Source: Isoperla grammatica (Eukaryota > Arthropoda > Insecta > Plecoptera > Perlodidae). Taken from it: a DNA stretch of 64,000 nucleotides. Location of the stretch: the NCBI GenBank assembly GCA_945910005.1, contig OX246745.1:37815800-37879799 (forward strand). Reading direction: 5' to 3'. Below are positions 58,199 to 64,000 of the stretch, one piece after another; the first letter of the stretch is position 1; each line of letters begins with the position of its first letter. Below the pieces are notes generated by a model. The model ran no database searches. It saw nothing but the letters and a program-made list of their open reading frames with translations, and was not told where the DNA came from. The position numbers and the translations under genes are program-made.

Positions 58199-58485
58199 AT
58201 ACATCTTACCTCCGCAAGCTGGTCTTCATACCTCTCAATCACAGCACTCTCCGCTGCGTAATCTTCGTCACTGCATTCAGCATCCAAAAGCGGTTCCAAA
58301 TATTTGAGATCGAGCTTCCGTAGGTCGTTCATGGTCCCCTCCATCTTTCTAGCTTGAGAGCCAACGAATTGACGTCCGGACTCTCCTCCGTAGTTCCTTT
58401 TCTGTGTCATGGAGGGTTCTTGTAAATGACGGTCATACCTGGGGCCCGCATATTCTTTAGTCGATCCATAGTCCACAACTGTCAC
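58195..58485 (-). pseudogene. Gag-like N-terminal fragment of third LTR element
   Basis: The frame starts MTVVDYGSTKEY right after the primer-binding site. It contains LDLKYLEPLLDAECSDEDY and ERYEDQLAEVR, an acidic helical pattern seen at the start of several LTR-element Gag proteins (for example BEL/Pao-like). It stops where the 190-bp repeat begins, so it is truncated. The family is not certain. Confidence 0.5.
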
Positions 58486-58486
58486 T

Positions 58487-58505
58487 AATCACGTCGGGGT
58501 CACCA
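58487..58505 (-). promoter_or_regulatory. Primer-binding site, tRNA-Trp type
   Basis: The plus strand reads AATCACGTCGGGGTCACCA, which agrees with the 3' end of animal tRNA-Trp plus CCA as I know it. It lies 3 bp inside the LTR end. Confidence 0.7.
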
Positions 58506-58508
58506 ATA

Positions 58509-58782
58509 TGTTACGTCTCAAATGACTTCCCGTCGTCTTCGTCGTATTAACTATAGTGTTAATGACAGAATGAACTCACTTCAAAATACAGATACCGTTT
58601 AATTCACAGCTTCCGAGGTACAACCACTCCTTTCACATCAAAAAGTTAACCAAGTCCTCCGCGTCTCCATAGAAACCCAATAACAACCAAACAAATGCAC
58701 ACAAACCAAACATCTTTGAAATGCACTGCCCTCTTGATTAACTATCTCCCATCACGGTCCTCTTGATATCCCATTTCCAACA
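58509..58782 (-). repeat. LTR of third LTR element (274 bp)
   Basis: On the minus strand it begins TGTTGGAAATGGG and ends GAGACGTAACA, with TGTT/AACA termini, and is followed by the primer site. Only one copy is in the window, so the outer boundary rests on the termini. Confidence 0.65.
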
Positions 58783-59019
58783 GTGACCATTTACATTATT
58801 GATTCGTAATTATTTCTGGCACCAGTTTACCTACGTTTGTCACGTTGTCTTTTGGTTGTGTAAGTTAAGATTGTATTTTCTGCTATTTGTAAGCCTATAT
58901 AGTATGAAATGTGCATAAGAGCTACATTCTCGCACTTACCAAACGATTGTGGACAAGAGTCAAAGCCAGACAGACTCTATCACACTTCAACAACAACTCA
59001 TTATTATAGCCGGCGCAGC
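58783..59019. other. Unassigned short stretch
   Basis: No supported feature between the LTR and the SINE. Confidence 0.4.
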
Positions 59020-59205
59020 TGGTCGAGGTCGATTAGGCGTTGGTCTAGTAAACTGCGGTCTCTGCATTCCAGGTTCGAATCCCGGCTTGGGCATATATGT
59101 CATGTGGCGTTTTTTTATCCTCATAATCACCCATACATCGTCTAGATTAGCCTCTTTGCAAAAATATGGGACGTAAAACCCCAAACATCATCATCAACAA
59201 CTCTT
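59020..59205 (+). mobile_element. tRNA-derived SINE with ATGGGACGTAAAACC tail
   Basis: The head has GGCGTTGGTCTAGTAAACTG (box A) and AGGTTCGAATCCCGGCTTGG (box B). The 3' part ends ATATGGGACGTAAAACC and a CATCATCAT tail, also present at 40318-40358. The short body and repeated tail fit a SINE sharing its tail with a LINE partner. Confidence 0.7.
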
Positions 59206-60339
59206 ATTGACAATGACAAAAGTGAAAGGAAAGAACACATGAGAAATCTGTGAATGCATTCTTATACAAATTTGTATTACAAATCGGTGTATGTCAAGGG
59301 GGCCCCTAGGTCACGGGGCTTGTAAACACCGCACATACCTAGTACTATAGAGAGTTACGCCACTGCAATCATCATTTCAGTGGTGAGGACAGTTGTCGAG
59401 TTTCATCATTGGAGTGCGGAATTATCTTATTTGTTGTTTAGTTTATGTGATTTGTGTGGGTTTTAGTTATTTTTAGTTGCTTGGTAAACACCTGAAGGAT
59501 TGTTAGCATTATTTACGTTTGCTATATCACTCAACTTCCTGATGTGAGCAACATAAATTACGCTTTAGATTAGTTAACACTTTGATTTTGTGTGTGTTAA
59601 GTATTCACCGGATGGTTGTCATTTTCGTTTTCCCTCATTATTATCTTCTTGTGTTATACTTGCCACGCTGTAAGACGCAATGTGTCCCCTAAGATTCTAT
59701 GAACAGTCGGTCGCTCCACACGGTCTATTTCAACGGTATTCATCGCTGGATTTCCCGATACCTCCATTGTTATTGTCCACTGCATCGACTGCACCAACCT
59801 TGATCAGAATGCGACCCCACCACGTCTGACAACATGCGAGCGATATTATCACTACAATACCTGAGGCAAGAGAACGAGATGGAACTAGATTTAAGTTGGT
59901 AGTTGTCACAAGCCTCACTACCCTATTATATAATCCGTGACGACACCTTGCAAAGTACTTAGACAGGACTATATGTTTATAGTGTCAACCTCCTGTCTCT
60001 GTTCTTCTCTGTGCTCACTTCTCTATTTCTTTTTTGCTCGTTTTTGTTCCTGTTTTCAATTGGATTTCTGATTGGCATCGATCGTCGATTTCGTTGATCA
60101 ATCCCCTCAGGCCCCCCCCCCCCCCCAAAGTTAGATGAAGTTCGAAGCTTTCTGCGCTCTTCAGTGGCGTAGCGCAATCTCAGGCGGCCCCCCACTCTGA
60201 GCGCTAAAGGGCCTCAGCCACTTACAGCAAATAATATAATATATAATTCTATACAAAATAGTATTTTATATTATGCATTAATTAATTTCGTGGACCAATT
60301 AACGTTAGTAACAAGTAGGCCTATTCACCACTGACACAG
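59206..60339. other. Unassigned stretch with isolated hAT-type ends
   Basis: GTTACGCCACTG at 59353-59364 and CAGTGGCGTAGC at 60163-60174 look like hAT-type termini. They point away from each other and have no partners. A C-run lies at about 60111-60126. No gene is supported. Confidence 0.4.
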
Positions 60340-60540
60340 GTGGCTCAGCGGAAATACGCGATACTGGTTCGATTCCAGCCCCCGGCTTTTTCCTCTAGGT
60401 TTCTTTGGGAAATGGTCCGATGGGTGTTCACGGACACGGGCAAATTGTATTTTTTGGTTATATCTAGCGATATATAACCTGAAGAAAACAGTTCTCCAGC
60501 TCAGGAGAGGGTTCTAATTCAAGCGCCGTCTATCTAGCTG
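60340..60540 (+). mobile_element. tRNA-derived SINE
   Basis: AGGTGGCTCAGCGGAAATAC (box A) and TGGTTCGATTCCAGCC (box B) form a shortened tRNA-like head. They are followed by about 150 bp of body with TCCTCTAGGTTTCTTTGGG. Confidence 0.55.
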
Positions 60541-62119
60541 TGATGTTGTTGGAATTTCAAACACGTTGAACTTTTTCTCTATTTCGTTTCGAAATTAATT
60601 ATCCACTTTTTATCCACCCGTACCCAGAAGTAATATATCACTATCACACGCACAGAGATTTTAGTTGCTTTAGCTAGACTTACGGTTTTAGTTGCACTTT
60701 TTTCCTTATTGTTTGTGTCATCTGAAAAAAAATGTAATATTCTTTGTTGTTGTCTTTGACTCGCGCGTCAGTTTCAATTTTGAGATTCCATTTTTGGACT
60801 TTAGATTTGATATCTTGGAATTTTGCTCTTGGCAGTAACGATAAAAATCTGTACACCTTGTGCAAAACCTGATCGTTCCTACGCTTTATACAAAAATAGA
60901 AACAAAAATCCCACCCGTGACTCGGATGGTTATATCTAACCGAAAGTCAGTATACTCACTTGAGTGAGGGTTGAAATGGGGAGAGCTCCACACAATCTCA
61001 AGATAATGGTTTTGGAAATTGGGAATAGGTCTGTCGGTGATTCCAAGAGGTAATGTGCAAATACTATTGTGATCATTCGTAATATTGCTAAGTGGGCGAT
61101 TGGCAACGTCAAAACTCAATATGGTCAAAACTCCAACTCGAAATCTTACAACAGTTTGGAGCCTTTTGTAAGAGACTTATGTAACATCTTTTCATTGATA
61201 CCTTCGCTTTCCAAACACTCTTTGTCTTTGGCCCCCTTTGGCTGCATCTGCATATTGTCATCGTTGAGCGTTCAAGAAACGCAGGTTAGAGACTCGGACA
61301 AAATCTACTCTCACGGAGCCAATCATGCTCCCCCTAATCCCTGCCCCCCCTCCGTCTTAAAGGCGCGTTTGCTACGGCACTGGCGCTCTTCTTTGTACTT
61401 CCAATGCTGTCACCTTGATATAGCGTTTCTCTTTCCAATTCGAGTCGTCACTACGCACAAGTTTCTCCAAAAACTCGTGACTCTTCGTGTTGTGAAAATC
61501 TTGCTGCGTTTGGGGCATAGTCCTGTCTGCATTTAGCATTGAAATCTGCTTTGTTTTCTGTTCATATGGTTTATTTTGTTCATTATGGCAATCGCAAACA
61601 TTTTTCCTCAAACGTTTTAATTCTACCCTTTACCATATAAACTTTTGCCTTTAAAATGTAAGTAAAGTCTGGAAATTGTTTAACAAGTGGAAGTTCAATG
61701 GGCACAACATTTATGAACAACGCAGAAGACCGCTGACCAAGTTACTGAAAGTGAGGCATATTCATGAACAATAAGCCTGGATTGTTGGTTGTTTTAGGCT
61801 CATAATGGATAGCTTTAATGATTCCAGAAATGTATTTATTTCACTCAAGCACTGGTTGAATTGTGGTTTGAAAAGTGATTCGGTCAGCCTAATAATTCGT
61901 GTGTTGGCAAAGACTTCTTTAAATCGTTTCAAGGCTATCTCGCAGATTATGCTGCAAGAATCAATTATTATTGGCTTGGATTTATTCAAAACGGAGCATT
62001 TCTTCGTTTTCAAAACGAACTCGCTACCCATGAATGAAAAAAACGTGGTTTCATTTAAAACGGACAATATAAACAATTGCGGAGGCTTAAATATCGCTCT
62101 TGTTACCTAGGTATATTTA
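60541..62119. other. Unassigned stretch
   Basis: Overlapping frames on both strands at 61762-62110 and a 155-codon plus frame at 61069-61536 show no recognisable motifs. I do not call them genes. Confidence 0.4.
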
Positions 62120-62129
62120 GGTTAAAAAT

Positions 62130-62474
62130 CACTTGATGCCTTCTGTGGATGTTGTTGGTGGCCTAGGTTTGCCCATTCTGTGACATTTATCAAGGTCAGA
62201 GTCTGACATACCAAGCTCAAGCTTCTTGTTTAGGAGCTGGATGACTACTTCAACAACGTTCTCATAATCTATTTACTTGGACTCCATTTACTTACAAGCA
62301 ATTGCGCTGGCTATATTGCACCATTTATCCATTGCGTTGTAGAGTTTCCTCTTTGAAACTGGCCCTTCAATTCTTCGTAACTTGTATTTACATAGCTTTT
62401 TAACTCCGTAAGCTGAGATCGTAAGCCTAGTGGTCTTTCAGCCTTGGTCTTATTAGTGCTGTAGGCTTCCGGCC
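62130..62474 (-). pseudogene. Retrotransposon ORF1-like fragment
   Basis: The minus strand reads RPLGLRSQLTELKSYVNTSY and, further on, KKLELGMSDSDLDKCHRMGK followed by PRPPTT. A short coiled-coil stretch followed by D-x-D-x-x-x-CHR-x-GK is a pattern common in LINE ORF1 and related transposon proteins (usually xxIDRxHRxGxP). Stops near 62280 interrupt it. The hAT-like element at 62475 cuts it at the upstream side. Confidence 0.5.
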
Positions 62475-62907
62475 CAGTGACGTACGCAGGCGGGGCCGGC
62501 TGGCGCATCCCTTGAAATCCTAGCTTGAATTATACTTGGCAAATTATCAAAATGTAACCAAAAATATAAATAGAGTTACGTATTAATTTCTCTATTTGCT
62601 TAGTCAGGACACACTTCCGTATAGAGTAAATTGTATAAGTTTAACAAGATAGTAATTCTATATAAAATTGAATGCTGCGATATTTTGAAATCGTATTTGA
62701 CAACGTTAGAATCCGTATCCCGTTCAGCAAAGTACCTTACCTTCTTCAAAAACACATTGAAACTATTTAAAAAATACTGGTCCAAAAGAATTACCTGCGG
62801 CGCTGTTGTGGTGGATATTCCGCCCAACCCCCCCATTGTGTCATTTGTTGAGCATCTTTTTACATTTATGTTCTCCTCTTGGCAGCCCATCTCTGCGTAC
62901 CCCACTG
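62475..62907. mobile_element. Probable non-autonomous hAT-like element (433 bp)
   Basis: CAGTGACGTACGCAG at the left end and CTCTGCGTACCCCACTG at the right end are near-inverted, and an ACCCCCCC-type tract lies inside the right end. Flanking 8-mers TTCCGGCC and CTTGAGCC agree at only half the positions, so the duplication is decayed or the boundary is off. Confidence 0.5.
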
Positions 62908-63733
62908 CTTGAGCCTATATCCATTGGGGTCAACTTTGTCTAATTAATCTTAAAGTCATCATAGTAGTGGAGGTCTTCTCTTCGAATGAGCATAATACAG
63001 ACTGCACGTCAGACAAGCTTTCTACTTCTAGGCCTAGGCCTAGGCCTAGACTTTCCGCATGTGTTTCGTTCTAAGAAAGCACTTTATTTGACGAAGAAGA
63101 AGACGACCTCGTATTTTTACCCATCGCGCACTTAGAGAAAATGAATTAAAGAAGTTAAGCCATAAAAGTTTTACCGAAGTTCCCCTATAGGCTCTGTCAG
63201 AGTGAGATTCGCAGAAGTAGGCCTATCAATACAACAGGTTATTATGCCATGAAAGGCTCTTCGTATCCTGTGGACCCAATCGTTTTATAATGATATTTGG
63301 AGACATATTTATGGTCGAAGGATTATCTCGATACCACCCCACATTACGGAATACAACAAAAATCAAGATTATTTGCATGCGTAGTTGTTCCCCGCACCGC
63401 CAGGCAGCCCAGCTACTATTTGCTTGCGAAGTTCCCCGCCATGCCGCGCCGCCGGCACTCGGCATTTACTCGCTAGCCTTCGTCGGAGGCGGACGTGTTT
63501 GTTTTCACTCCTGCTGTGAGACCGTTAGGCGGTCGCAATCACTGGGCCCTCGTGATCGGCTGGCCATTCTCTGCAGGCCTACTTCGCCGCATACGAGATT
63601 GCTTTTTCTTTCGCGGTTCGATCAGACTCCTGTGATACTTGCGATAGCTGCCTGTTCAGCTCCTTGTGGGGACCATACACTTTACCCCTTAACACCTCAC
63701 CGAAACCACCCGACCCCCCCACCCCCCATATTA
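62908..63733. other. Unassigned stretch
   Basis: A short (AGGCCT)n-like run lies near 63031-63050. The 156-codon plus frame at 63290-63760 is Pro/His-rich near its end, where it runs into C-tracts, and I do not support it as a gene. Confidence 0.4.
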
Positions 63734-63991
63734 CGACGCCCATCTGTGTGTTGTAGCTGATTCACCAAGCGTGATAATATCTAGCTGTCGAGTCTGTTCT
63801 AAAACACTAAGCTTAATCAGTCCTGCTCTGGGTGCTTTCCTACTTGGGTTGACCCTCCAACCCCCCCTTCCCCCCCCCCCCCCCTACCACCAACCAACTA
63901 ACGACCCCCGTCTGTGTATTGCAACTTATTCAAACCCAGCGTCATAATATCTAGCTGTCGAGTCTGTTCTAAAACACTTAACTGAATTCAA
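63734..63991. repeat. About 172-bp tandem duplication at the window end
   Basis: ATATCTAGCTGTCGAGTCTG followed by TTCTAAAACACT occurs at about 63776 and 63948. The preceding block (CTGTGT-TTG and ATTCA) is also repeated, separated by C-runs. More copies may lie beyond the right edge. Confidence 0.75.
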
Positions 63992-64000
63992 TCAGTCGCG

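Larger units (their letters stand above)
58199..58782 (-). mobile_element. 5' end of a third LTR retrotransposon
   Basis: LTR (58509-58782), primer-binding site and gag start are in the right order on the minus strand. The remainder is missing or replaced beyond 58199. No second LTR is present. Confidence 0.7.

Noticed and set aside
59353..60174. A hAT element between GTTACGCCACTG and CAGTGGCGTAGC
   Set aside because: The termini point outward rather than inward and no 8-bp duplication is present, so they are ends of two separate or broken copies.
61069..61536. A 155-codon plus-strand gene
   Set aside because: No recognisable motif, low-complexity composition and overlapping frames on both strands, consistent with chance.

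Overview
This window looks like accessory, repeat-dominated nuclear DNA of an animal, probably a marine invertebrate. I see no bacterial-style operons. Instead there are decayed reverse-transcribing elements, many short DNA transposons with intact target-site duplications, tRNA- and 5S-derived SINEs, minisatellites, poly-C/poly-T runs and a frequent TAGGCCTA-type palindrome. I cannot name the species. No intact host gene is demonstrable, and almost every coding signal is a broken transposon protein or a pseudogene.

Layout. 1-2.7 kb: minus-strand LINE (CCHC ORF1, AP endonuclease, start of RT; Tx1/L1-like), continuing off the left edge. 3.4-6.0 kb: a 42-bp coding-derived minisatellite next to a RING-like fragment, then about 21 copies of a 73-bp satellite. 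7.3-15.7 kb: short DNA transposons, of which two hAT-like copies (7743-8954, 10113-10679) and one Harbinger-like copy (13457-13851) are well bounded. 15.8-17.5 kb: a broken SUN-domain coding sequence joined to a gag-like start codon region, flanked by 55-bp direct repeats with a primer-binding-site-like sequence. 18.1-20.3 kb: two more hAT-like copies and a 5S-derived SINE. 20.4-32.5 kb: a complete but dead Ty3/gypsy element on the minus strand (two LTRs of about 710 bp, ATAT duplication, gag-PR-RT-RNaseH-IN), itself invaded by other repeats.

34.3-38.5 kb: a 3'-truncated Ty1/copia element (minus) with a 177-bp LTR and a half-initiator-tRNA-type primer site. 39.1-40.2 kb: a 285-bp direct duplication around an unassigned ORF. 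41.5-43.2 kb: a hAT element with perfect 8-bp duplication and recognisable broken transposase. 43.4-44.4 kb: the 3' end of a second LINE (plus). 44.4-51.7 kb: two inverted copies of one short gene-like unit (a start region beginning MADDDDT followed by a WGKIAH motif), each broken by separate insertions. 52.4-53.9 kb: an unassigned disordered ORF with QN-rich repeats, abutting the 3' LTR of another gypsy element (53.9-54.9 kb). 58.2-58.8 kb: the 5' end of a third LTR element with a tRNA-Trp-type primer site. The rest is SINEs, foldback elements and unassigned DNA.

The elements do not form a pathway. What can be read is a history of nested insertions, with the SUN-gag chimera and the inverted MADDDDT units as the least ordinary parts.
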